Shown here piece after piece: positions 1-9,715 of a DNA stretch of 64,000 bases. Each line of letters opens with the position of its first letter. Positions within the stretch are counted from its first letter, which is position 1. The translations under genes were made by a program, and so were the position numbers. The notes under the pieces were generated by a model, which was given only the letters and a program-made list of their open reading frames with translations, did not search any database and was not told where the DNA came from. Source of the stretch: UBA9076 sp964418835. Its GTDB lineage: Bacteria > Bacillota_I > Bacilli_A > Erysipelotrichales > Erysipelotrichaceae. The stretch lies in contig CAYQNJ010000003.1 of assembly GCA_964418835.1 (NCBI GenBank), positions 103,465 to 167,464 of the forward strand. Reading direction: 5' to 3'.

Positions 1-5
1 AAAAT

Positions 6-2222
6 ATGAAGTTAAGTAATTTGTTTACAAGTGAAGGTAGACATTATGAAAAAGCAAAGAAAATTCAAAAACAAGTACTAGAATTAGAGGAAGAATACTC
101 TAATCTAAGTGATGATGAATTAAAAAACAAAACTGTGATATTTAAAGAAAGATTAAAGAATGAATCTTTAGAAGATATTATGGTTGAGGCTTATGCAACT
201 TGTAGAGAAACTGCAAAAAGAGTGATTAATGAATTTCCATTCCCAGTACAAGTTTTAGGTGGGATTTTATTACATTTTGGAGATATAGCTGAAATGAAGA
301 CTGGAGAAGGTAAAACATTAACTGCGACTATGCCAATTTATTTAAATGCCTTAAGTGGCAAGGGTGCACATGTAATTACAGTTAATGAATATCTTGCACA
401 AAGAGATGCTGAATGGATGGGACAAATCTATAACTTTTTAGGACTTAGAGTTGGTGTTAATAGACATGGTTTAACTCAATCACAAAAACAAGATGTTTAT
501 AATTGTGATATTTCTTATACTACAAACTCTGAAGTTGGTTTTGATTATTTAAGAGATAATATGGCTACTAGAAATGAAGATAAGGTGTTAAGAGGTTTGA
601 ATTATGCAATTATTGATGAGGTTGACTCTATATTAATTGACGAAGCAAGAACTCCTTTAATTATTTCAGGTCCAGGAGAAACATTAGATGCACAATATGT
701 AATAGCTGATAGGTTTGTAAAAAGTTTAAATAAAAATGATATTGAAGCTTTTATTGAAGATAATTCTGTGGCATTAAGTGAAAGTGGTATTAGAAAAGCA
801 GAAAAATATTTTAAAATAAATAATATCTTTGAACAAGGACATGCGGATTTAATACATTTTATTCAAAATGCATTAAGAGCAAATGTACTAATGGTTAGGG
901 ATGTTGAGTATATAGTAAGTGATGATGAAATTGTATTAATTGATAAATTTACTGGAAGAAAGATGGAAGGTAGGGAGTTTAGTGATGGTTTACACCAAGC
1001 TATTCAAGCAAAAGAAAGCGTTGGTATTAAACAAGAAACAATGACTCTAGCTACTATTACTTATCAAAACTTCTTTAGACTTTATAGTAAACTATCTGGT
1101 ATGACAGGTACTGCAAAAAGTGAAGAAGATGAATTTATTAATATTTATAATATGAGAGTTTATTGTATTCCAACTAATAAACCTGTAATAAGAAAAGATG
1201 ATATAGATAAGGTTTATTTCACAAAAAGTGAAAAATATAATGCAATAGTTGATGATGTTATAGAAATTCATAAGAATAAACAACCGATTTTAATAGGTAC
1301 TGTTTCAATAGATATGTCTATTGCATTATCTGATATGCTAAAAAGAAAAGGTATTAATCATCAAGTATTAAATGCGATAGAAGATTCTTATGAAGCACAA
1401 ATTATTGCACAAGCAGGAAAGGTAAATGCAGTGACAATTGCCACAAACATGGCTGGTAGAGGTACAGACATTAAACTAAATAATGAAGCTGTTAGTTTAG
1501 GCGGTTTGGTTGTAATTGGTAGTGAAAGACATGAATCAAAAAGAATTGATGATCAATTAAGAGGTAGAAGTGGTAGACAGGGGGATCCTGGTTATACATG
1601 CTTTTATTCAAGTTTTGAAGATGATTTAGTAATTAGATATTCAAGTGAAAATACTAAAGAGTTAATTGAAAATTTTAACTCTAATACAAGCAATGAAAAA
1701 ATGTTAAAAATTATAGATTTAATTCAAAAAAGAGCTGAAGGATTAAATTATGATGGTAGAAAACAAGTATTGGAGTTTGATGATGTCCTTATGGAACAAA
1801 GACTTATAGTATTTAAGACAAGAGATGAAATATTAAGTCAAGAAAATATTGATGCTACTATTATTCCTATGATTAAAAGATATTTTAGTTCAATGTTTAA
1901 TGAAAAAGATTATTTAGAGTTAGGGTTTAATGAAAAAGTAGATTATGTAAATGTAGTAATTGATAAATACAAAGAATTTAAAAGTGATGAAATGGCAGAT
2001 CAAAGAATAAAGAATCTATTATTGGCAATTATGGATCATCAATGGATAGATCACATTGATAATATGTCTAGATTTCAAAAAGGAGTTTATTTAAGACAGT
2101 ATGCACAAATTAAGCCTATAGATGCATTTAAAGAAGAAGCATATTCAAGGTTTGAAAATATGATGGAAAATATTGTAGAACAATTTTCTATTAATTTTAC
2201 AAGATTTATAAACAGTTTATAA
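6..2222 (+). CDS. secA: Preprotein translocase ATPase SecA, lacking the C-terminal zinc tail
   Basis: ATP-driven motor that pushes unfolded preproteins through SecYEG at the membrane. The 738-residue protein has the Walker A motif MKTGEGKT (97-104), the DEVD Walker B box (204-207), the NMAGRGTDIKL and RGRSGRQGD helicase motifs, and the helical scaffold/wing region ending near residue 735. It stops right after the scaffold helices: the C-terminal linker and Cys-rich zinc/SecB-binding tail of typical SecA (about 800-900 residues) are absent. Only five bases precede the ATG, so the ribosome site is not visible, but the N-terminus aligns with the usual SecA start. No SecA2 accessory genes (secY2, asp) lie nearby. 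It could be the housekeeping SecA without a tail or a SecA2-type paralogue. Confidence 0.93.
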   Translation: MKLSNLFTSEGRHYEKAKKIQKQVLELEEEYSNLSDDELKNKTVIFKERLKNESLEDIMVEAYATCRETAKRVINEFPFPVQVLGGILLHFGDIAEMKTGEGKTLTATMPIYLNALSGKGAHVITVNEYLAQRDAEWMGQIYNFLGLRVGVNRHGLTQSQKQDVYNCDISYTTNSEVGFDYLRDNMATRNEDKVLRGLNYAIIDEVDSILIDEARTPLIISGPGETLDAQYVIADRFVKSLNKNDIEAFIEDNSVALSESGIRKAEKYFKINNIFEQGHADLIHFIQNALRANVLMVRDVEYIVSDDEIVLIDKFTGRKMEGREFSDGLHQAIQAKESVGIKQETMTLATITYQNFFRLYSKLSGMTGTAKSEEDEFINIYNMRVYCIPTNKPVIRKDDIDKVYFTKSEKYNAIVDDVIEIHKNKQPILIGTVSIDMSIALSDMLKRKGINHQVLNAIEDSYEAQIIAQAGKVNAVTIATNMAGRGTDIKLNNEAVSLGGLVVIGSERHESKRIDDQLRGRSGRQGDPGYTCFYSSFEDDLVIRYSSENTKELIENFNSNTSNEKMLKIIDLIQKRAEGLNYDGRKQVLEFDDVLMEQRLIVFKTRDEILSQENIDATIIPMIKRYFSSMFNEKDYLELGFNEKVDYVNVVIDKYKEFKSDEMADQRIKNLLLAIMDHQWIDHIDNMSRFQKGVYLRQYAQIKPIDAFKEEAYSRFENMMENIVEQFSINFTRFINSL

Positions 2223-2257
2223 TTTAAATCATGATACAATTTATACGAGGTGTTTTT

Positions 2258-4021
2258 ATGAAAAAATTACTTGTATTGATTGTATCTTTTTTAATGATTA
2301 TATCTATTTTTGGTTGTAGTAATAAAACTAAGGTGGATATAAAACATTCGGATAAAGAAAATGTAGAATTTAATGAGTTTTTAGATAAGGAATTTAAAGA
2401 AGCTATGGAGGCTGATTATTTAAATAATCATTACACTTTAAATGATTCTAAAGCTATGGGGATAGTTAAACCAGAAACAAAATTAGATCCTAATGATTTT
2501 GATTTAGAATCTTATGAAGATTTTATAGAGGATGCTCAATTAAGTTTAGAAGAACTTAAAGCGTTTGATAAAGAATCACTTAGTGAAAAACAATATTATG
2601 ATTATTTAGATTATGAAAATAATTTGAATAATTATTTAGAACTAAATAAATATCCATTATTTGATAATTATTTTTCTCCATCTAATGGAATTCAAGAAAA
2701 TTTACTTACAATATTTATGGAGTTTGATTTTAGACATGCGGATGAATTTGAAGATTATTTAAGCTTGCTTGAAGGTGTTCCTGAATATATGGATGCTGCA
2801 ATTGAACTTACTAAGTATCAAGCTATTAATGGTCATTTCTTGAGTGATAATGCAGTTGATCAAACGGTAAGTGGTATTGATAGATTTACTTCTAAGTTAG
2901 AAGATAATGAATTAATCGCATCTTTTGATTATAGTGTAGATATAAATGAAGATCTTACAGAAGCGCAAAAAATAGATTTAAAAGCTAGAAATAAGGATTT
3001 AATATTAAATTCATTTATTCCTACTTATTTAAATTTAAGAAAGGAATTAATTTCATTAAAAGGTTCAAGAAGTGTTGAAGGTGGATTAGCTAATTTTAAA
3101 GATGGAAAAGAATACTACAGCTTGTATATAAAAAATCAAACAGGTTTAGATCTATCTGTTAAACAGTTATTTGATATGTTAGATAGTTACTTACAAAAAA
3201 CATTAAAAAATTATGCTCAAGCATATATGAAAGATTCAGAATCTTTTGAATCAGTTTCTTATGAAATAAATCAATTAAAAGATTTTGAAACTGAAGATAT
3301 TTTAGAGTTTGTAAAAGAAAATATGAGTAAAGATTTTCCACAAGGACCAGATGTTAATTATAGTATTTCATATTTAGATGAGACTACCGCAAATAGTTCT
3401 ATACTGGCTTATTACTTAAATCCACCAGTAGATATGATAAGTGAAAATGTCATTAGAGTTAATCCTAATACTGGAGAAGATAAAATTCAGTTATATTCAA
3501 CTGTATCTCATGAAGGATTCCCAGGTCATTTATATCAAATTACATATGATTTAAATACAAAACCACATCCAATTAGAACAAACATTTCTAATATTTCTTA
3601 TACAGAAGGTTGGGCAATGTACACAGAATTAATTGCTTTTGATTATCTTGATTTAACAGAAGCTGAAAATATAACTTATAAATTAGATGTTCAATTTGGT
3701 TATGTTTTATCTGCCGCATTAGATTTAGCAGTAAATGGACTAGGTTATGACTATGATAAAACTGAAAAGTGGTTATCTGAGTATATTGAAGCAAGATATA
3801 TTAAGGAAATGTATGAAGGCGCAATTGATGATCCAGGATTAATAGTTCCTTATGGCGTTGGTTTAGTATATTATGATAATTTAAGAGATAAAGCAGAAGA
3901 TAAATTAAAAGATAAATTTAATGTAGTAGATTTTCATCAAGTAATTTTAAAGAACAGTGATAGACCTTTAAGTATATTAGAGTCAGATGTTGATAAATAC
4001 ATTTCTGAAGTTTTAAATTAA
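2258..4021 (+). CDS. DUF885-family lipoprotein, putative zinc metallopeptidase
   Basis: A 587-residue lipoprotein. The start at 2258 is chosen over the ATG at 2231 because ACGAGGTG lies just upstream and the product then begins with a clean lipoprotein signal (MKKLLVLI... IFGC, lipid-modified Cys about residue 20). The body matches the DUF885 family: an HEGFPGH motif near residue 418 and TEGWAMYTE near 449, resembling the HExxH-type zinc site plus downstream Glu of gluzincin peptidases. It is expected on the outer face of the membrane. The substrate is unknown. It lies 36 bp after secA and 10 bp before another lipoprotein gene, so these are probably co-transcribed. Confidence 0.85.
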   Translation: MKKLLVLIVSFLMIISIFGCSNKTKVDIKHSDKENVEFNEFLDKEFKEAMEADYLNNHYTLNDSKAMGIVKPETKLDPNDFDLESYEDFIEDAQLSLEELKAFDKESLSEKQYYDYLDYENNLNNYLELNKYPLFDNYFSPSNGIQENLLTIFMEFDFRHADEFEDYLSLLEGVPEYMDAAIELTKYQAINGHFLSDNAVDQTVSGIDRFTSKLEDNELIASFDYSVDINEDLTEAQKIDLKARNKDLILNSFIPTYLNLRKELISLKGSRSVEGGLANFKDGKEYYSLYIKNQTGLDLSVKQLFDMLDSYLQKTLKNYAQAYMKDSESFESVSYEINQLKDFETEDILEFVKENMSKDFPQGPDVNYSISYLDETTANSSILAYYLNPPVDMISENVIRVNPNTGEDKIQLYSTVSHEGFPGHLYQITYDLNTKPHPIRTNISNISYTEGWAMYTELIAFDYLDLTEAENITYKLDVQFGYVLSAALDLAVNGLGYDYDKTEKWLSEYIEARYIKEMYEGAIDDPGLIVPYGVGLVYYDNLRDKAEDKLKDKFNVVDFHQVILKNSDRPLSILESDVDKYISEVLN

Positions 4022-4031
4022 GGAATTTATT

Positions 4032-5348
4032 ATGAAAAAGATCATATTAATTATTGTTTGTATTTTAATTGTAGGATGTAGTAAACCTATAGAAAATGAA
4101 GAAAATATCTATATAAGTGATAGTGCTCTTTTAAGTAGTGCAAATGAAATAGTAAACGATTTAATTAATCAAAATAAAGATGTATCAAAAAAACTTTCAG
4201 ATAGTTTTAAAGAAAAAATTCCGGGTAATACTTTATTAAAAATATATAGTGATTACGTGGAAGGTTTAACGTATGAAAATAATGATGTTAGTTATATTGT
4301 TAATAAATCATGTGTATATAATTATATAAAGTATGATAGTAAAACAGTAAAAGTATATATGTGTTTAGATGATAAATTAAAAGTACAAAGCTTAATAATA
4401 AATGATTTAAAAGAAATACCTTCATTAGTAGATAATGAACTAATTAAAGAAATATCTGTTTTAGTAGGAAAGAAACCTTCTTTAAATGGTATCTTAACTT
4501 TGCCAAAAGGTGTAGAAAATCCTCCTGTTGTAGTAATGGCACAAGGATCAGGACCTAGTGATTTAAATGAAACTATTGGACCTAATAAACCATTTGAAGA
4601 TATAGCACATAACCTAGCAAGACAGGGTATTGCTAGTCTTAGATTTGATAAAAGAACATATGCATTTCCTGAATCTATGACAAGCTTAAATATAGAAGAT
4701 GAATACTTCTATGATGTTTCTTACGCAATACACATGCTTGAAGAATATGATGTTAATCCATTTAAAATATATTATTTAGGACATTCATTAGGTGGGATGA
4801 TTTCATTTTCATTATTGCACCAACATCCAGAATTAAAAGGAGCAATAATACTTGCAGGTTCACCAAGAAAACTTGAGGAAATAATATATGATCAGGCTAA
4901 AAATGCGATGATTTCAAGTGGAACTAGCACTGAGTTAATTGAAGAAAATATGCAGGTTTATGATGAAGCAATAAAACAAACAAGTGAGTTGAATGAAGAA
5001 AGTGAAAAGTCTACTATACTTCAAATAGATAGTGACTATTGGTTATCTTTAAATAATAATTCATTTGAAAAATATAAAGAAATAAATAAAAAGTTTTTAA
5101 TACTTCAAGGAGAAAAAGATTTTCAGGTATTTTTTGATAAAGATTTTCAAATGTTTAAGGATGAGTATTCTAAAAATAAGTTAGTAACTTTAAAGTCTTA
5201 TGAAAACTTAAATCATTTGTTTATGGAAAGTACAACTGGTAATGTGGATGAATATAATATTAAGTCAAATGTTTCTAGTGAAGTTATAGATGATATAGTT
5301 AATTGGATAAATGGTAAAGATATATTGAAAGAGAAGAAAAAACAATGA
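4032..5348 (+). CDS. Lipoprotein alpha/beta hydrolase
   Basis: A 438-residue predicted exported lipoprotein (signal ending ILIVGC, Cys16). An N-terminal region of about 130 residues resembles small DUF3887-like domains. The C-terminal half is an alpha/beta hydrolase: nucleophile elbow GHSLGG with Ser252, an oxyanion-side MAQGSGPSD segment near residue 160, and a candidate catalytic His in the NLNHLF segment near the end. This layout is common in Bacillota secreted esterases/peptidases of the S9/dienelactone-hydrolase clan. The start follows a TAAGGA site overlapping the previous stop. The substrate is not inferable. Confidence 0.85.
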   Translation: MKKIILIIVCILIVGCSKPIENEENIYISDSALLSSANEIVNDLINQNKDVSKKLSDSFKEKIPGNTLLKIYSDYVEGLTYENNDVSYIVNKSCVYNYIKYDSKTVKVYMCLDDKLKVQSLIINDLKEIPSLVDNELIKEISVLVGKKPSLNGILTLPKGVENPPVVVMAQGSGPSDLNETIGPNKPFEDIAHNLARQGIASLRFDKRTYAFPESMTSLNIEDEYFYDVSYAIHMLEEYDVNPFKIYYLGHSLGGMISFSLLHQHPELKGAIILAGSPRKLEEIIYDQAKNAMISSGTSTELIEENMQVYDEAIKQTSELNEESEKSTILQIDSDYWLSLNNNSFEKYKEINKKFLILQGEKDFQVFFDKDFQMFKDEYSKNKLVTLKSYENLNHLFMESTTGNVDEYNIKSNVSSEVIDDIVNWINGKDILKEKKKQ

Positions 5349-6001
5349 ACGGTTGGACAAAGTTTGTAGAAGGAGAATATAAAGAACCTTACTTTAAAGA
5401 ACTATCAGCTTTCTTAAAAAGAGAATATGAAACTAAAACAATATACCCACCAAAAAAATTGGTGTTTAGTGCTTTTGATAATTGTGATTATGATGATGTA
5501 AAGGTAGTTATATTAGGACAAGATCCATATCATCAACCTAATCAAGCTCATGGTATGTGTTTTTCTGTGAATAAGGGTATTAAGATACCACCAAGCTTAG
5601 TAAATATTTATAAAGAGTTAAATAGTGATTTAGGATGTAAAATTCCTAGGCATGGCTACTTAATGAAATGGGCAAAACAAGGTGTGTTTTTATTAAATAC
5701 CATATTAACTGTAGAAGATAGTAAGGCTTCTTCACATAAAAATAAAGGATGGGAGATATTTACTGATAAAACAATTATGAAATTAAACCAACATGAAAAG
5801 CCCTTGGTATTTATACTTTGGGGTAACTATGCTAAAAGTAAAGCTTCTATGATTGATAGTAGACATTTAATTATTGAAAATGTACATCCTTCTCCACTAT
5901 CTGCATATAATGGATTTTTTGGGAGTAAACCTTTTTCAAAATGTAATGATTTTTTAATAAAGAATGGTATTAAACCAATAGATTGGGAAATAGATGAATA
6001 A
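5345..6001 (+). CDS. ung: Uracil-DNA glycosylase
   Basis: Removes uracil from DNA as the first step of base excision repair. The 218-residue protein is normal length for family 1 UDG. It has the water-activating motif GQDPYH (catalytic Asp60), a Phe-containing uracil pocket segment (GMCFSV) and the minor-groove loop HPSPLSA. Its ATG overlaps the stop of the preceding hydrolase (ATGA), and its end overlaps folC, so it sits inside an operon. Confidence 0.97.
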   Translation: MNGWTKFVEGEYKEPYFKELSAFLKREYETKTIYPPKKLVFSAFDNCDYDDVKVVILGQDPYHQPNQAHGMCFSVNKGIKIPPSLVNIYKELNSDLGCKIPRHGYLMKWAKQGVFLLNTILTVEDSKASSHKNKGWEIFTDKTIMKLNQHEKPLVFILWGNYAKSKASMIDSRHLIIENVHPSPLSAYNGFFGSKPFSKCNDFLIKNGIKPIDWEIDE

Positions 6002-7202
6002 GTTTATGGATATTAATAGTGCTATTGACTATGTAATTAACAGAAAAAATATGAATGAGGGTATTGAAAGATTTAGAAAAGTAATGGAATTTTTAGGAAA
6101 TCCTCAAGATAGTTTTAAAGTTATACATGTGGCAGGCACTAATGGAAAAGGCAGTACAGTTAACTTTATAAAAGATATTTTACTTTTTAATGGTTTTAAT
6201 GTAGGAACTTTTACTTCTCCTCATTTAATTAAGCATCAAGATAGAATTAGAATAAATAATGTATATATTAATGATGAAGATTTTTTGAAGTATATAAATG
6301 AAAATTATGACTTAATAGAAGAATATAATTTAAATATGTTTGAAATAGATACTTTAATTATGTGTCTATACTTTAAGGAAAACAATGTTGACTATGGAGT
6401 TATTGAAACAGGTTTAGGTGGTAGATTAGATAGTACTAATATATTTAATTACACATTGATAAGTGTAATAACAACTATTGGTTATGACCATACTGATAGA
6501 CTAGGAGATACTCTTGATAAAATAGCGTATGAAAAAGGTGAAATAATAAAGCCTAATTCAAAGGTTGTAGTAGGATATTTAAATGATTTAGCAATGCAAG
6601 TTATTTTTAATAAGGCAAATAGAGTGAATAGTAAACTTCATTTAGTTAGACCGTATAAGATTATTGATGCTCATGAGTTTGTTTATGAAAATGAAATATA
6701 TTATATAGATAATGATGCAAAATTCTTAATAGAAAATGCATGTACAGCATTAGAAACAATAGATGCTTTAGATATTAGTTTAGATATTAACAAAACTAAA
6801 AAGGCTATCAAACAAAGTTTATGGCCAGGAAGATTTGAAAGATTATCAGATAATATAATTATTGATGGTGCACATAATGTTGAAGGAGTTACCTCCTTAG
6901 TAGAATCTATGAAAAAATGTAAGAAACCACATATTGTTGTTTTTAGTGCTTTAAAAGATAAACCAGTATCTTCAATGATTGATATATTGTCAGAAAATAG
7001 TGATGAACTAATTGTTACTGAATTTGATTTCTATAGGGCTATAAAGTTAGATGAGCTAAACACTAATGCAAAGATTATTAAAGATTATAAGGAAGCAATA
7101 AGAAAAGGAATAGAATTATCTAAAAATGGTACATTATTTATTTGCGGTTCATTGTATTTTATTAGTGAAGTTAGAAAATATATTTTAGAAGAATTATATT
7201 AA
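5994..7202 (+). CDS. folC: Bifunctional folylpolyglutamate / dihydrofolate synthase
   Basis: Mur-ligase-family enzyme that adds glutamate to folates (and in many bacteria to dihydropteroate). The 402-residue protein carries the P-loop GTNGKGST (48-55), the FTSPHL folate-loop motif, a GLGGRLDSTN motif and the C-terminal domain with IIDGAHN. The ATG at 5994 overlaps the last codons of ung. A second in-frame ATG lies at 6006, but 5994 is better placed behind GGGAAA. It belongs functionally with thyA-folA at 41738-43125. Confidence 0.95.
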   Translation: MNKFMDINSAIDYVINRKNMNEGIERFRKVMEFLGNPQDSFKVIHVAGTNGKGSTVNFIKDILLFNGFNVGTFTSPHLIKHQDRIRINNVYINDEDFLKYINENYDLIEEYNLNMFEIDTLIMCLYFKENNVDYGVIETGLGGRLDSTNIFNYTLISVITTIGYDHTDRLGDTLDKIAYEKGEIIKPNSKVVVGYLNDLAMQVIFNKANRVNSKLHLVRPYKIIDAHEFVYENEIYYIDNDAKFLIENACTALETIDALDISLDINKTKKAIKQSLWPGRFERLSDNIIIDGAHNVEGVTSLVESMKKCKKPHIVVFSALKDKPVSSMIDILSENSDELIVTEFDFYRAIKLDELNTNAKIIKDYKEAIRKGIELSKNGTLFICGSLYFISEVRKYILEELY

Positions 7203-7272
7203 TTGTTTACAATTATTTTTATAAGCATTCTTAGTATGTTAAGATTTATATATTAAATAAGAAAAAGGGCGT

Positions 7273-8613
7273 ATGAACAAGAAAAATGTAGGGGCATTCA
7301 TCTTATTTTTTTTAATTCTTTTTAGTTGTTTTAAACTAAATCCTTTTCAGGTTTACAATAATGAAAGGACTTTTGAACAGATATTTGCGAATAGTCCAGA
7401 AACGTGGAGTAACGATTCTGAATCATATGTGCTTGGTAGTTTAATTGAATCAATGAAGTATGGGATAAGCTACGGTGCTGGAAGACTTTCTAGAGTTCAT
7501 GAAACAGATGGAGATAATTGGTTTTATAATGTACAAATAACATATAAGTATTTTGTGGAAGATAATATAGAATCCGCAAATAATTTTGAACTTTATTATT
7601 CACAACTTGGTGGACAAGGGATAATGTTTAGACTTGTTAATAGAGCTTTAATTAAATTTGATGGTTATACAAGATTAGATATTATGAGAAATATTAATGT
7701 AATATTACTTTCAATAGTTTTAAGTATTTTAGGTGTTTATATTATGAATATTACTAATTTTGTGACTTCCATCTTTTTTATAATGGGATTTCTTTTCAAT
7801 CAATGGATCCCAATATCAGTAACGAATCTTTATTGGGTTTCATGGAGTTGGTTTTTACCTATGGCAATATCATCAGTTTATTGTTTGATAAATAACCCAA
7901 ACAAAAAAATCAGTTTCTTATTTTACTTATTAATATTTATATCTATTGTCTTTAAAGCATCTAGTGGATATGAATTTATAAGTACAGTTCTTGTGGCTAT
8001 GATGATTCCTTTTATACATAAAGAATTAAGTAATTTTATAGGTATAACTAAATCTATCCAAAAATTACTTATTCCTTCTCTTGTTGGAATATTTGGATTT
8101 ATATTTACTTTTATACTTCATATATACAGATATACTTTAGAAGGATGGGATTTAAATGATTCTTTAAATTTTATAAAAGTAGTAATAATAAAAAGGACTA
8201 ATGGTTCTTTAATTCCTTTAGGTATAGATGTTGAAGCATGGGAAAGAGCACTTAGTGAACCATATTTATCTTTGTTTAAAAGATACTTTAATGCGTCTTC
8301 CTTAAATATAATTATTAATAATGAAATATATGAAGTGAACTTTTGGGTTATATTTTTATTAATAATTATATCTGGGTTTATATTGACAGCTTTAATCTTT
8401 ATAAATAAGAATAAAGATAATAAGAAATCATTAAATTTTTTAATTATCACTATTATAAGTGTATTAGCTCCATTTTCTTGGTATGTTCTTGCAAGAGGAC
8501 ATGCGGCTGCACATTTATTACTTGATCCAATATTATTCTATGTTCCATTTATTCCAATGGGATTTGGGTTAATTGGTTTGACTTTAAGTAAAGGAGTACG
8601 CAATGATATATGA
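7273..8613 (+). CDS. Multi-pass membrane protein, possible GT-C-type glycosyltransferase
   Basis: First gene of the glycan operon. The 446 residues include a signal-anchor at about 7-24, a polar loop of about 110 residues facing outwards (with an acidic DSES motif), then roughly nine to ten hydrophobic segments up to residue 440. That layout, a large first extracellular loop with acidic residues and many membrane passes, resembles GT-C transferases that use polyprenyl-phosphate sugars (GtrS-like). No family signature is certain. The SD AAAAAGGG is well placed before ATG 7273. The end overlaps the FAD oxidoreductase start by 11 bp. The function is inferred from context only. Confidence 0.7.
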   Translation: MNKKNVGAFILFFLILFSCFKLNPFQVYNNERTFEQIFANSPETWSNDSESYVLGSLIESMKYGISYGAGRLSRVHETDGDNWFYNVQITYKYFVEDNIESANNFELYYSQLGGQGIMFRLVNRALIKFDGYTRLDIMRNINVILLSIVLSILGVYIMNITNFVTSIFFIMGFLFNQWIPISVTNLYWVSWSWFLPMAISSVYCLINNPNKKISFLFYLLIFISIVFKASSGYEFISTVLVAMMIPFIHKELSNFIGITKSIQKLLIPSLVGIFGFIFTFILHIYRYTLEGWDLNDSLNFIKVVIIKRTNGSLIPLGIDVEAWERALSEPYLSLFKRYFNASSLNIIINNEIYEVNFWVIFLLIIISGFILTALIFINKNKDNKKSLNFLIITIISVLAPFSWYVLARGHAAAHLLLDPILFYVPFIPMGFGLIGLTLSKGVRNDI

Positions 8614-9715
8614 CAAAATAATAATAGGTGGTGGATTATATGGTATGTATGCTGGATTGTTTTGTGCTAAAAACAATGAAAATGTACTCATTATTGAATC
8701 TGAAAAAGAACCATTAATAAAAGCTACTTTAGCTAATCAAGCAAGGGTTCATATGGGTTATCATTATCCTAGATCATTAGAAACAGCGATAAAGTCAAAA
8801 GGTTATTTTGAAAGATTTAATAATGACTTTTCTGATTGTATAAATAGTAAATTTAAACAAGTTTATGCGACAAGCTCAGCGTTTAGTTGGACTAACAAAG
8901 ATCAATTTATTAAATTTTGTAAAGATGCAAGTATTCATTGTGAAGTTGAAGATGTAAATAAGTACTTTAATGATGATTTGTGTGATGGTGCATATGATAC
9001 TGTTGAATATACATATGATGCTGAAATACTTAAGAATAGATTAATTAAAGAAGTTAAAAACTATGACAATATAACTATTCTTTATAATACTTCTGTGACT
9101 AGTATTAAAAATGATGAGGAATATTATATTATAAACGATAAATATAAAACTAAATTTGTTTTGAATGCGACATATGCAAGTGTAAACCAAATACAACATA
9201 TGGCTGGATTTGAACCTTTTAAAATCAAATATGAACTATGTGAGATTATACTTTGTAAGGTAAGTGATAACTTAAAAGATATTGGAATTACAGTTATGGA
9301 TGGACCGTTCTTTTCAATAATGCCTTTTGGAAAAACTGGATTACATTCACTAACTTCTGTAACATTTACTCCTCATACAACTAGTTTTGATAAATTACCT
9401 ACATTTAATTGTCAAAACAAAAGTAATGGATATTGTTCACCTAAACTACTAGGTGATTGTAATCAGTGTGCTGCTAAACCTGAAAGTGCTTGGTTGTATA
9501 TGTCTACTCTTGCAAGAAAGTATTTAAAGCCTGAGTATGAATTTGAATATGTGGGGAGTTTGTTTAGTATGAAACCAATTCTAAAAGCATCTGAGATTGA
9601 TGATTCTAGACCTACAGTAGTAAAGAAGTTTAGTGATAACCCAACATTTGTAAGTGTGTTATCTGGAAAAATAAATACTATTTATGATATGGATGAGGTA
9701 CTAAGAAATGAATAA
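8603..9715 (+). CDS. FAD-dependent oxidoreductase (DAO family)
   Basis: 370 residues. The N-terminal dinucleotide-binding motif IIGGGLYGMYAG (about residues 6-17) ends with an acidic residue (IIESE), typical of FAD binding, and the C-terminus returns to a substrate-cap fold of D-amino-acid-oxidase type. An unusual segment near residues 270-292 has four cysteines spaced C-x7-C-x7-C-x2-C, suggestive of a metal or iron-sulfur site. The start ATG 8603 has AAGGAG six bases upstream. It lies between a membrane protein and a GT2 enzyme, so a role in modifying a nucleotide- or lipid-linked sugar is likely. The true substrate is unknown. Confidence 0.82.
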   Translation: MIYDKIIIGGGLYGMYAGLFCAKNNENVLIIESEKEPLIKATLANQARVHMGYHYPRSLETAIKSKGYFERFNNDFSDCINSKFKQVYATSSAFSWTNKDQFIKFCKDASIHCEVEDVNKYFNDDLCDGAYDTVEYTYDAEILKNRLIKEVKNYDNITILYNTSVTSIKNDEEYYIINDKYKTKFVLNATYASVNQIQHMAGFEPFKIKYELCEIILCKVSDNLKDIGITVMDGPFFSIMPFGKTGLHSLTSVTFTPHTTSFDKLPTFNCQNKSNGYCSPKLLGDCNQCAAKPESAWLYMSTLARKYLKPEYEFEYVGSLFSMKPILKASEIDDSRPTVVKKFSDNPTFVSVLSGKINTIYDMDEVLRNE

